The notes: generated by a model from the letters alone, not told the origin. Shown: positions 54,171-62,505, numbered from the stretch's first letter. The stretch is 64,000 nucleotides of DNA from Chryseobacterium sp. CH25 (GCF_004119455.1 NZ_NRQT01000001.1:682001-746000), one strand, 5' to 3'. Numbers and translations are program-made.

Positions 54171-54752
54171 ATGAACTTACCTATTGTAGCTTATGGAAAC
54201 CGCATTTTAAAGCAGAAATGCATAGAGGTTAACAAAAACAGTCAGGAAATACACGACCTTATTGTCAATATGTGGGAAACCATGGAAAATTCTAATGGCT
54301 GTGGCCTCTCCTCTTCTCAGATCAATAAACCTTTACAGCTTTTCATTGTTGACAGTCAAATTACTTTTGAAAATCTTGATATTGAAGATCAACTTCTCTA
54401 TTTTGAAAGAAATGATAAAGGAATCAGAGAAACTTTTATTAATGCTAAAATCATCAGTACTTCAGAAGAAAGCTGGGTAGATTATGAAGGCTGCCTAAGC
54501 ATTCCGGGACTGTCTCAAAAAGTTGAAAGACCTTGGGGAATTACCATTGAGTATCTCGATCAAAATTTCAACAGACAAACTAAAACGTTTACCGGATTAA
54601 CAGCCAGAATTATCCAGCATGAGTACGACCATACCCAAGGTGTTTTATACATTTATCATTTGAAACCACTAACAAGGAAAATGATCGAATCAAAATTGAA
54701 GAAAATTGTTCATGGAAATATTAAGACGGGATATCCTATGACGTTTCTGTAA
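54171..54752 (+). CDS. Peptide deformylase-like protein with altered motif 1
   Basis: 193 residues from the ATG at 54171 (the frame is open to 54153). Motif 2 (YEGCLSIPG) and motif 3 (QHEYDHTQGV, with HExxH-type metal ligands) of peptide deformylase are intact. Motif 1 reads NGCGLSSSQ in place of the canonical GxGLAAxQ, so two of the key alanines are serines. The metal ligands (Cys in EGCLS, both His in HEYDH) are present, so the protein may be active, perhaps on unusual formylated substrates. It follows the Crp-like regulator by 56 bp and precedes a secreted protein. Confidence 0.82.
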   Translation: MNLPIVAYGNRILKQKCIEVNKNSQEIHDLIVNMWETMENSNGCGLSSSQINKPLQLFIVDSQITFENLDIEDQLLYFERNDKGIRETFINAKIISTSEESWVDYEGCLSIPGLSQKVERPWGITIEYLDQNFNRQTKTFTGLTARIIQHEYDHTQGVLYIYHLKPLTRKMIESKLKKIVHGNIKTGYPMTFL

Positions 54753-54788
54753 TCTTCCGGAAACATTAAGAGGCATCAGTAATTTTTG

Positions 54789-54796
54789 TAAATTTG
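54789..54796 (+). promoter_or_regulatory. Predicted -7 box of the secreted-protein gene at 54817
   Basis: TAAATTTG matches TAnnTTTG, 20 nt before the ATG. Confidence 0.45.
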
Positions 54797-54816
54797 CTCT
54801 GAAAACAATATTCTTT

Positions 54817-55422
54817 ATGAAAATCATCATCACACTTACCCTGATCGCTTCCAGTCTGCTTTCTGCACAGATCAAGGTTCCTGATGATTATAAAAAGATC
54901 CCGGATATTCTGGACACTACTGAATATCTTTATCCATTCATCATTCCCAATAAAGAATATGCTTACTGGAGAGTGCTTACCAACGACCCTGATCCTGATA
55001 AAGCTATCATCTACGAAAGTCAAGCCCCAGATTTCATGACGATTAATGAGCCAGTTCCGGAAAAGGGATTTTTCCAAAAATGTATTGGGGATCATTGCTT
55101 TTCCTATATTCTGGCGTGCAAAAAAGAAAGACCTGTCTATTTTTCCAATGAACAGCAATTAAGGGATTTTATCGGAACGGTTGATAATCTCCCTGAAGCT
55201 ATTTTACTGGCTAAGACCTACGGCTACTCCATTGATACCCAGAATCGTTTTACAGGTTCTTATAAAATTGAAGACCAATCCATTGCTATGTATGTTTTAC
55301 AGGCTAAAGGATGTCCCTTAACCAAAGAGTCTTTCTTAATTAAAATCAATAGAAAGACCGGAAAACTGGAAGCCAAAAGCAATGGTATTTTCTCAAAAAG
55401 TGAGGATTGTACCACTTTATAA
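54817..55422 (+). CDS. Secreted protein of unknown function
   Basis: 201 residues with a signal peptide (MKIIITLTLIASSLLSAQ). A conserved-looking tryptophan/tyrosine segment (YAYWRVLTNDPDPDK) and two cysteine pairs (IGDHCFSYILACK; KGCPLTKES to SEDC) follow and could form disulfides in the periplasm. No domain is recognised. It has its own promoter box and a palindromic repeat downstream at 55468-55516. Function unknown. Confidence 0.7.
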   Translation: MKIIITLTLIASSLLSAQIKVPDDYKKIPDILDTTEYLYPFIIPNKEYAYWRVLTNDPDPDKAIIYESQAPDFMTINEPVPEKGFFQKCIGDHCFSYILACKKERPVYFSNEQQLRDFIGTVDNLPEAILLAKTYGYSIDTQNRFTGSYKIEDQSIAMYVLQAKGCPLTKESFLIKINRKTGKLEAKSNGIFSKSEDCTTL

Positions 55423-55467
55423 TTTGTCCGGATAAACATACATTAAGCTTTTTAAGTTTCCAAAATT

Positions 55468-55516
55468 CTATGTACCTATGTAATAAAATTATTTTTAAAA
55501 CTACATAGATACATAG
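55468..55516. repeat. CTATGTA palindrome downstream of the secreted-protein gene
   Basis: CTATGTACCTATGTA at 55468-55482 and TACATAGATACATAG at 55502-55516 are inverted repeats with one mismatch in 15, each with an internal direct repeat of CTATGTA. No T-run follows, so it is a repeat element rather than a terminator. Confidence 0.55.
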
Positions 55517-55582
55517 GTTATTAGGCATAAATAGCAATTATTTGCGCATTAGTGGACATTAAAGGTTTTCTATAGCCTAATA

Positions 55583-56983
55583 TCAAATATTAACGGCTCC
55601 CTGCCCTGAGGCTATCAGATAAGCTTCTTTCAATGTTTCCGAGTAAGTTGGGTGTGCGTACGAGATCCGGAACATATCTTCTGCTGTTACTTCATATTCC
55701 TGTGCAATTACTCCCTGTGCGATCAAATCTGCGGCTCTTGCACCAATAATATGTACTCCAAGGACTTCTCCATATTTTGGATCTACCAAAACTTTGGCAA
55801 ATCCATCCGTATCCATAGAAGCTCTGGCTCTTGCACTGGCTGAAAACGGAAATTTACCCACATTATAGGCTATATTATTCTTTTTGAGATATTCTTCAGT
55901 ATATCCAACGGATGCCACTTCCGGCCAGGTATATACCACAGAAGGAATACGGTCATAATGAATATGATGTTTCTGTCCATTGATTGTTTCTGCAACCAAA
56001 ACACCTTCCTCTTCCGCTTTATGAGCAAGCATTGCTCCCCCTATTACATCTCCAATAGCATAGATATTGGAAACAGATGTCCTATTATTTTCATTAACCT
56101 TAATAAATCCTCGGTTATCCAGCTGTACATCTGTGTTTTCCAACCCCAATCCTTTTACATAAGGACTTCTTCCTACTGCTACCAGAATATAATCTGCTTC
56201 CAATTTATTTTCTGCCCCGTTTTTATCTTTAAAAAATACTTTAGCAGCTACTTCTGAACCTTCAGTCTTATAAACAGCCTGCCCTAAACGGATATCTACT
56301 CCTTCCTTTTTAAGGATTTTCTGAAGGTTTTTTCCTAATTCATGATCCATGGCTGTAATCAGGTGATCTGCATATTCCAGAATTGTTACCTGAGTTCCTA
56401 TACGGTTAAAGATAGAAGCCATTTCTACTCCAATCACTCCGCCACCAATAATTACCATTGTTTTCGGCTTTTCTTTCAGAGATAATGCCTCTGTAGAAGT
56501 AATGATTCTCATTTTATCAATTTCCACTCCCGGAATGGTTGATGGTTTTGAACCTGTTGCAATGATATAGTGTTTGGCTGTAATTTCTTTAGTTTCAGTT
56601 TCAGAAACAACTTTAATAGTCTCATTATTGATAAAAGTGGCTACACCTTGCAAGCGGGTAATATTATTTTTACTCATCAGGAACTCAAGTCCGCTGGTGT
56701 TTTTAGATACAACTTCAGATTTCCTTTTATACATTTGAGAAAAATCAAGCTCAATATTGTCAAGCAGAATTCCGTGTTCCTTAAATTTATGATGGGCTTC
56801 TGCATAGTGATGTGTGCTGTCCAATAAAGCTTTTGTTGGAATACAACCTACATTGGTACAGGTTCCGCCCAATGTTTCATATTTTTCGATAATTACTGTT
56901 TTATAGCCTAGCTGTGCGCTTCTTATCGCGGCAACATATCCCCCGGGTCCTGAGCCAATCACGGCAATGTCATAGTTTTCCAT
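55583..56983 (-). CDS. lpd: Dihydrolipoyl dehydrogenase
   Basis: 466-residue FAD-dependent enzyme that reoxidises lipoamide in the 2-oxoacid dehydrogenase and glycine cleavage complexes. The FAD site is VIGSGPGGYVAAIRSA, the redox disulfide is in GGTCTNVGCIPTKALL, the NAD site is VIGGGVIGVEMASIF, and the catalytic His-Glu pair lies in YAHPTYSETLKEA at the C-terminus. Full length and normal. It is divergent from an HxlR-type regulator across a 100-bp region with an inverted repeat. Confidence 0.95.
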   Translation of the reverse strand: MENYDIAVIGSGPGGYVAAIRSAQLGYKTVIIEKYETLGGTCTNVGCIPTKALLDSTHHYAEAHHKFKEHGILLDNIELDFSQMYKRKSEVVSKNTSGLEFLMSKNNITRLQGVATFINNETIKVVSETETKEITAKHYIIATGSKPSTIPGVEIDKMRIITSTEALSLKEKPKTMVIIGGGVIGVEMASIFNRIGTQVTILEYADHLITAMDHELGKNLQKILKKEGVDIRLGQAVYKTEGSEVAAKVFFKDKNGAENKLEADYILVAVGRSPYVKGLGLENTDVQLDNRGFIKVNENNRTSVSNIYAIGDVIGGAMLAHKAEEEGVLVAETINGQKHHIHYDRIPSVVYTWPEVASVGYTEEYLKKNNIAYNVGKFPFSASARARASMDTDGFAKVLVDPKYGEVLGVHIIGARAADLIAQGVIAQEYEVTAEDMFRISYAHPTYSETLKEAYLIASGQGAVNI

Positions 56984-57013
56984 TTGATTTATTAATTATT
57001 TATGATTAAATTT

Positions 57014-57063
57014 ACTTGCAAAATAAAAGCAAAATTAAAACAAACACTTTCAATTTGCAAGTG
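57014..57063. promoter_or_regulatory. Candidate operator between lpd and the HxlR regulator
   Basis: ACTTGCAAA (57014-57022) and TTTGCAAGT (57054-57062) form a perfect 9-bp inverted repeat about 31 bp apart. CACTT and AAGTG at 57045-57063 form a shorter palindrome of the spacing typical of winged-helix dimers. The position suits a regulator site controlling both genes. Confidence 0.45.
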
Positions 57064-57083
57064 ATATTTTAAAAATTAAAGTA

Positions 57084-57494
57084 ATGAGTAAAAAAAGGTC
57101 AGACTGTCCTATCAGCTGTTCACTGGAAATATGGGGTGATAAATGGTCGCTGCTCATCATCCGGGATCTGATGCTTAATAAAGAGTGCACCTATGGAGAG
57201 TTTCAGAAAGCAGATGAAAAAATTGCTTCCAATATTCTGGCGACAAGACTTCAAAATCTATTGGAAAACGGAATTATTGATAAAAAGGGACATCCGGAAA
57301 ATAAATTAAAGATTTTATATCATCTTACAGAAAAAGGCATTGATCTGATCCCGATTATTGTTGAAATAAATCTTTGGGGCGATAAGTATCTGACCATTCC
57401 TGATGATAGGAAAAAGCTACTGGAAGATATTAAAAAGGATAAAGAGGACTTTATTAGAAGAGCAAAGACATATCTTTTAGTGGATATCATTTAA
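57084..57494 (+). CDS. HxlR-family transcription regulator
   Basis: 136 residues. The N-terminus SDCPISCSLEIWGDKWSLLIIRDLML is the HxlR winged-helix signature, followed by FQKADEKIASNILATRLQNLLENGIIDKK (recognition helix and wing). Two cysteines (8 and 12) sit at the place where redox-sensing HxlR members carry theirs, so thiol sensing is possible. It is divergent from lpd; a shared inverted repeat at 57014-57063 is a candidate operator. I infer local control of lpd or of a nearby redox function. Confidence 0.88.
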   Translation: MSKKRSDCPISCSLEIWGDKWSLLIIRDLMLNKECTYGEFQKADEKIASNILATRLQNLLENGIIDKKGHPENKLKILYHLTEKGIDLIPIIVEINLWGDKYLTIPDDRKKLLEDIKKDKEDFIRRAKTYLLVDII

Positions 57495-57575
57495 CGAAGA
57501 GAATAAATTCTATCTCTCCTATTATTTTTTGTAAAGAAAATATTATAAATTCGAGGTTAGTAAGAACACACCATT

Positions 57576-58597
57576 ATGCAACAAATTAAAAAAGAATATG
57601 ATTTTTTTATTAGTCACGCCTCCGAAGATAAAGAAATATTTGTCAGACCTTTAGCTGAAGAGCTTATTAAATTAGGTTTTAATGTTTGGTATGACGAACT
57701 AACGTTAAAGATAGGTGATTCTCTTTTTGAGGAAATATCTGACGGAATTAAAAAATCAAATTATGGTTTAGTAATTGTTAGTGAAAACTTTCTAAAAAAA
57801 GAATGGACTAAAAAAGAACTAAATGGTTTAATATCAAAAGAAATTTTTACTAAAGAAAAAACTATTCTACCAGTCTGGTTAAATATTTCCTATAATGAAA
57901 TTTACTCATTATCACCAATATTAGCAGACAAATTATCAATTCAAGTCACAGATAATGAAATAGACAAAGTAATTGAAAAGATTCTAAAGTTATCTGAAAT
58001 AGATCTAGTTGACTATGAAAATATAAAAAAAAAGTCCAATTCTTAACAAATTGCAATGAATTTGATCGAAAGAAGTACATAATCGACACCGAATCAAGAA
58101 TAAAAAACCTTGTCCATTTTGAACAAGCTTTTTTTGACTGGTATTGCTCTGATGATTTTGATGATGATTTTGATGATGATATTCTCATAGAAAAGAAAAA
58201 AAGAGAATTATTACATAAGTATAATCTACCTATGAATGTCACTTATAACCCAGAATTTGAACCAGGCAAAGACATGGAGTTAATGGTTAAATTAACTAAG
58301 AAATGGATATTAAAAAAATCTACAGTAAAGGAAATTTATGAGATGATATTCTTAATAGATTGGTATCATGAACTTGACCTTCCATATATTTTATGGGAAG
58401 TTCCAAATGATTCAATAGCAGATTTTAAAACTCATGATTTTTGCTTTTGGGCTCCTTACCTAGTTAATGAAAACAAAAAAATAACCCGTGAAAAAATTAA
58501 AAAGGAAAGTTTGAAGGTTTGGAAAGAATATTATGAAAATGGACTCAATCCAAGCATTTTAAAAGAACTTAATTTAGATCTTCATAGTTACCATTAA
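57576..58597 (+). pseudogene. TIR-domain protein with unknown C-terminal half; frame broken by a one-base deletion
   Basis: As read, the first frame (156 residues) ends at 58046. The rest is in another frame, whose last part opens at 58232 and closes at 58597. The break is a nine-A run (58025-58033). With ten A the frame is open throughout, giving 340 residues. Residues about 8-130 are a TIR domain: YDFFISHASEDKE, NVWYDELTLKIGDSL, and Trp77/Glu81 in KKEWTKKEL, with Glu81 in the place of the catalytic glutamate of bacterial TIR NADases. The remaining 180 residues contain a very acidic stretch (DDFDDDFDDD) and a helical, Trp-rich part that I do not recognise. No partner gene is adjacent. A defence or signalling role is a hypothesis only. 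Confidence 0.78.
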
Positions 58598-58686
58598 AGA
58601 TTTCACTAAGGTTTTTAATAGCTTTCATGAAATTCAGTGATAGCAATTTTAAACTTTCATTAACTTAATTTTCTCTTTTCATTCCG

Positions 58687-58694
58687 TAAATTTG
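58687..58694 (+). promoter_or_regulatory. Predicted -7 box of the alcohol dehydrogenase gene
   Basis: TAAATTTG matches TAnnTTTG, 20 nt upstream of the ATG at 58715. Confidence 0.5.
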
Positions 58695-58714
58695 GGTACA
58701 ATAAATTTAGAACA

Positions 58715-59878
58715 ATGCTTAATTTCGAGTTTAAAAATCCGACCAAAATACTTTTCGGAAAAGGCGAAATCGCTAAAATTTCCAAAGAAATTCCTACGGA
58801 TGCCAGGATCCTAATGATCTATGGTGGTGGAAGTATCAAAAACAATGGTGTTTATGACCAGGTGAAGGAAGCTTTAAAAGATCATGAATTATATGAATTT
58901 GGTGGAGTTCCCGCTAATCCAGAATATGAAGTTTTAATTAATGCGATCAGCTTTATCAAAGAAAATAACATCAATTATCTTCTTGCTGTGGGTGGTGGGT
59001 CTGTGATTGACGGAACTAAGTTTATCTCTGCTGCAGCCAACTACAATGGAGAGCCATGGGATATTCTGAGAAAGCAGGTAAGAACTTTTGAAGGGGAAGG
59101 AATGCCATTCGGAAGTATTCTGACGCTTCCGGCAACCGGTTCAGAAATGAACTCAGGATATGTTATTTCCAGAAGAGAAACCAATGAGAAACTGTCTTCG
59201 GGCGGTCCTGGATTATTCCCTCAATTCTCTGTTTTAGATCCTGAAGTAATCAGATCTATTCCAAAAAATCAGATCGTTAACGGAATTACAGATGCCTACA
59301 CCCATGTGTTGGAACAATATATGACAGCTCCGTCTTCTGCTGATCTTCAGGAAAGAATTGCCGAAAGTATTCTGATCAGCCTTCAGGAGACCGCTCCAAA
59401 GGTATTGGCCGATGATTTCAACTATGATGCTGCAGGAAACTTTATGTGGTGTTGTACAATGGCCTTAAACGGATTAATTCAGAAAGGGGTTATTACAGAC
59501 TGGGCTGTACATGCTATGGGCCATGAATTAACGGCTTATTTCGGTATAGATCATGCCAGAACGTTGGCTATTATTGCACCTTCCCACTACCGTTATAACT
59601 TTGAAGATAAAAAAGGGAAACTGGCTCAGTATGCAGAAAGAGTATGGGGAATTAAGGAAGGAAGTGTTGAAGAAAAAGCAGAACTGGGCATCAAAAAACT
59701 TGAAGAATTCTTCCACAGCCTGCATATTAAAACCAGGCTTTCAGAGTATACTGAAGATTATAAAGGAACTGCTGAAAGAGTGGAAAAAGCTTTTACAGAC
59801 AGAAACTGGCTTGGTCTTGGCGAGTATAAAAAACTGACTCCTCAGGATGCTTCCAAGATTGTAGAAATGAGCTACTAA
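58715..59878 (+). CDS. Iron-containing alcohol dehydrogenase, YqhD/BDH-like
   Basis: 387 residues of the group III (iron-type) alcohol dehydrogenase family. The NADP site is LAVGGGSVIDGTKFI, and the metal ligands are visible in NGITDAYTHVLEQY (Asp, His) and WAVHAMGHELTAYFGIDHART (two His). YqhD-like members reduce short aldehydes with NADPH and protect against reactive aldehydes. Length and motifs are complete. It stands alone, next to the TIR gene and a repeat-rich gap. Confidence 0.93.
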   Translation: MLNFEFKNPTKILFGKGEIAKISKEIPTDARILMIYGGGSIKNNGVYDQVKEALKDHELYEFGGVPANPEYEVLINAISFIKENNINYLLAVGGGSVIDGTKFISAAANYNGEPWDILRKQVRTFEGEGMPFGSILTLPATGSEMNSGYVISRRETNEKLSSGGPGLFPQFSVLDPEVIRSIPKNQIVNGITDAYTHVLEQYMTAPSSADLQERIAESILISLQETAPKVLADDFNYDAAGNFMWCCTMALNGLIQKGVITDWAVHAMGHELTAYFGIDHARTLAIIAPSHYRYNFEDKKGKLAQYAERVWGIKEGSVEEKAELGIKKLEEFFHSLHIKTRLSEYTEDYKGTAERVEKAFTDRNWLGLGEYKKLTPQDASKIVEMSY

Positions 59879-59918
59879 AGGGTTCAACGTTTAGAGTTTA
59901 GAGTTCTTGGTTTAAGTT

Positions 59919-59973
59919 TTGGCTAAAGCCAATGAATTCATTTATATATTTTAGGGCGGGCTTTAGCCCGCCC
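59919..59973. repeat. REP-like pair of GGCTAAAGCC/GGCTTTAGCC hairpins
   Basis: TTGGCTAAAGCCAA (59919-59932) is a small palindrome. GGGCGGGCTTTAGCCCGCCC (59954-59973) is a GC-rich hairpin with an 8-9 bp stem, unusual in this AT-rich genome. Their cores are each other's reverse complement. The arrangement looks like a repetitive extragenic palindrome pair. Confidence 0.65.
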
Positions 59974-60031
59974 CTATTGATATTGATATCCGGAGGGATA
60001 AGCATAAACGTGATAGTTGTTTAACGACAAT

Positions 60032-60064
60032 ATCTTTTATCTTTTATCTTTTATCTTTTATCTT
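60032..60064. repeat. ATCTTTT heptanucleotide tandem repeat
   Basis: ATCTTTT is repeated four times perfectly (60032-60059) followed by ATCTT. It lies about 155 bp upstream of the lipocalin-like gene. Such short tandem repeats can change copy number by slippage. Confidence 0.7.
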
Positions 60065-60206
60065 ACAGACAAATATTCTTATTTAGATTTATATCCCCAT
60101 AAAATTTCAAACTGCCTTCAATAATTGACTTATTTGTAAACATTCGTTTAAAAAAAAATCATTTCATCATAAATATTTCAAATTTATTTATATTTTAGCA
60201 TATTCT

Positions 60207-60214
60207 TAAATTTG
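60207..60214 (+). promoter_or_regulatory. Predicted -7 box of the lipocalin-like lipoprotein gene
   Basis: TAAATTTG matches TAnnTTTG and ends 5 nt before the ATG at 60220, implying a leaderless mRNA. Confidence 0.5.
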
Positions 60215-60219
60215 TGAAA

Positions 60220-60699
60220 ATGAAAAAACAGCTACTTTTATTTGCCTTTTCAGCTCTGGCGCTTACTTCCTGTAATGACGATAACCTTGCAGCCTATGAA
60301 ATGGATATTATGAAAGGGGATTGGAAAGAAGTAAAGACAGAAATTATTTCAGGAAAAGATAATAAAACTGTGCTTACAACAACAACTCCGGAAGGATGCA
60401 GTGATAAAAATACACTTTTCTTCAGAACGGATTATTATGTAAGCTATACAGCTTATGATGGAGATCCAGATGGAACCAACTGCCACTTTGCCGCTAAAAA
60501 TGAAGGAAAGTATACTTATGATGCAGATTCTAAGGTACTGAATATCCAACTTAAAGGAGAAGATGATGAGCCTGGCAATATGAGCTTCAGGGTTGATATG
60601 CTTACTCAAACTGAATTTAGACTGGCACAGCTAGTCGGGAATTATGATAAAGACGGAGACAAAGTCATAGATGTCACCTACATTACTTATAAAAGATAA
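60220..60699 (+). CDS. Lipocalin-like lipoprotein of unknown function
   Basis: 159 residues from the ATG at 60220. An in-frame GTG at 60214 overlaps the promoter box, so it is not chosen. The lipobox is ALTSC (cysteine about 18). The mature part has a short conserved-looking stretch MDIMKGDWKEVKTEIISG typical of lipocalin-like or DUF4923-like domains, with beta strands to the end. Such proteins bind small hydrophobic molecules or have unknown roles on the outer membrane. It is a single gene with its own promoter and terminator. Confidence 0.75.
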   Translation: MKKQLLLFAFSALALTSCNDDNLAAYEMDIMKGDWKEVKTEIISGKDNKTVLTTTTPEGCSDKNTLFFRTDYYVSYTAYDGDPDGTNCHFAAKNEGKYTYDADSKVLNIQLKGEDDEPGNMSFRVDMLTQTEFRLAQLVGNYDKDGDKVIDVTYITYKR

Positions 60700-60704
60700 A
60701 ACTT

Positions 60705-60731
60705 AAACTCCCGCCAATCGGGAGTTTTTTA
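60705..60731 (+). terminator. Terminator after the lipocalin-like gene
   Basis: AAACTCCCG (60705-60713) pairs perfectly with CGGGAGTTT (60719-60727) around CCAAT, followed by a T-run. Confidence 0.88.
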
Positions 60732-60764
60732 TTACTTTTATCTCAAATTTTAAAACTGATTATA

Positions 60765-61421
60765 ATGAAGAAGATCCTATCAGCATTTCTATTGCTGTGT
60801 TTTACAATTGCCTTTTCACAGGAAAAAAAGCCCATGTTCTGGCTTGACATTCAGGAATTCAAAAAACAAGATCAACAAAACCCGCCACCCCAAAATGCTA
60901 TTTTATTAATTGGCAGCTCATCTTTTACCAAATGGACGGACGTAGCAGATTATTTTCCAACTAAAACCATCATCAACAGAGGCTTTGGCGGCTCAAGACT
61001 TACAGATCTTAATTATTTTGCGGATGATCTTTTATCTCCATACCAACCTAAACAGATTATTATCTATTGCGGAGAAAATGACTTTGCCGATAATCATCAG
61101 TTGAAGGCAGAAAAGGTAGTAAAGAGATACAAAAGTTTTTACAAAAAAGTACGAGCAAAATTCCCTAATATTGAAGTAGATTATATCTCCATGAAGTACT
61201 CTCCGAGCAGAGAGAAACTTTGGCCTCAGATTAAAGAAGCTAATACCAGAATTGAAGCTTTTATGAAAAGACAGCCTAATGCAGAGTATATAGATGTAAC
61301 CAAGGCCATGGAAGATTCTAACGGAAATGTAAGAAAAGATATTTTTGTGGATGACATGCTTCACTTTAAACCTGAAGGATACCAGATCTGGACTAAGGTA
61401 ATCACTCCTTATATGAAATAA
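60765..61421 (+). CDS. Exported SGNH/GDSL-family hydrolase
   Basis: 218 residues with a signal peptide (MKKILSAFLLLCFTIAFSQ). The SGNH blocks are visible: block I Ser in LLIGSSSFTKW, block II Gly in NRGFGGSRL, block III Asn in IIYCGENDFAD and block V Asp/His in FVDDMLHFKPEGYQIW. This family includes esterases that remove acyl groups from lipids, glycans or peptides, acting in the periplasm here. It starts 65 bp after the preceding gene's stop and is followed 9 bp later by a TPR protein gene, a likely operon. Confidence 0.87.
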   Translation: MKKILSAFLLLCFTIAFSQEKKPMFWLDIQEFKKQDQQNPPPQNAILLIGSSSFTKWTDVADYFPTKTIINRGFGGSRLTDLNYFADDLLSPYQPKQIIIYCGENDFADNHQLKAEKVVKRYKSFYKKVRAKFPNIEVDYISMKYSPSREKLWPQIKEANTRIEAFMKRQPNAEYIDVTKAMEDSNGNVRKDIFVDDMLHFKPEGYQIWTKVITPYMK

Positions 61422-61430
61422 ACTAACCCC

Positions 61431-62395
61431 ATGATAAAAAAAACAATAACCATTTTTATTTTCATTTTACCGTTTTCTCTTTCATTTTCTCAAGAGAAAC
61501 CTGATGAAAAAAAGATTATCCAGGAACTTTCTGAGAATGCTTGTAAGTGTGCTGATTCTATTAGTTTGTCTAACCGAAAGAAGGCAGACATTATAGAAGA
61601 CGTTCATGAATGTATTAATAAGTACACCGGAGCTCTTCAGCTATCCTCTCTTTTATTAGGATCAGAAAAACTTTCGGAAAAAGCACCTAAAGTGAATGGG
61701 AAAAAGCAGATTAACCTGACTTTTGATTCTGATAAAAACTCACAACAGTATAAGGACAGCTACAATAAACTTGAACGCTATCTGATGCAAAACTGTGAAA
61801 GCGTAAAAAAGGCTACCGGTTCTATAGAAACCAATGATGATCAATTTTCAAAAAATGAAGTTGCCATTGATTTCTATCATAAAGCCATTGAAGCTTCAAA
61901 AAAGAAAATTGGAAAGAAGCTATTCAAAATTATGAGCAGGCCCTACAAGCTGATCCAAAGTTCATATATGCCTGGGATAATCTTGGTATCTGCTATAGAA
62001 GAACAGGTGAATACGATAAAGCACTTAATGCTTATAAACAGTCTTTGGCGATTGATCCAAAAGGCAGAATGCCTTTACAGAATACAGCCATGACTTATGT
62101 TTATAAAAAAGAATATCAAAAAGCTATTGATGCTTATAATGATCTTGATAAGGTTTACCCCGGAGACCCTGAGGTATATTATGGAATAGGACAAACCTAT
62201 TTTATCCACCTGAAAGACAGCGAAAAGGGACTTGATTATATCTGCAAAGCCTACAGAATTTATACCGAGCAAAAATCACCTTACCGTTCTGATGCAGAAA
62301 AGATGATAGGCTATATCTACAAAAGTATGAAAGAGGAAAATAAGATGGATAGATTTAAAGAAATTTTGAAAAACAATAAAATTGACTTTGAATAA
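61431..62395 (+). pseudogene. Exported TPR protein, frame broken by a one-base deletion
   Basis: The first frame stops at 62093 after a C-terminal part (KLFKIMSRPYKLIQSSYMPG) that is unlike any TPR sequence. A second frame opens at 62045 and closes at 62395. One extra A at the six-A run (61898-61903) gives ASKKENWKEAIQNYEQAL and a continuous protein of 321 residues. It has a signal peptide (MIKKTITIFIFILPFSLSFSQ), a Cys-x-Cys-containing N-terminal region (NACKCADSI) and then four or more TPR repeats (for example YAWDNLGICYRRTGEYDKALNAY and VYYGIGQTYFI). It lies 9 bp after the SGNH hydrolase gene and probably functions with it in the periplasm. I regard the deletion as a probable assembly error. 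Confidence 0.8.
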
Positions 62396-62505
62396 ATATT
62401 CATTGAGTGGGTGGCAACATTCAACCCTAACCATTCCATTGTGAATATTGGGGACTGTTTAATCCACCGGGAATATCTCCAAAACTAAATCTGAATAAAC
62501 CTAAA

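Larger units (their letters stand above)
59879..60219. other. Repeat-rich gap before the lipocalin-like lipoprotein
   Basis: 341 bp without a gene. It holds the paired hairpins at 59919-59973, a heptanucleotide tandem repeat at 60032-60064, and AT-rich DNA with the -7 box at 60207-60214. The first 40 bp contain TTTAGAG phrases like those near 25230. Confidence 0.6.

Noticed and set aside
57576..58597. Two-gene toxin-antitoxin or defence pair (TIR gene plus separate downstream gene)
   Set aside because: The DNA between the two frames is open in the downstream frame right up to the nine-A run, so one gene broken by a single-base deletion explains both.
62396..62505. Additional short gene before the helicase terminator
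   Set aside because: No frame of useful length or ribosome-binding context was found.
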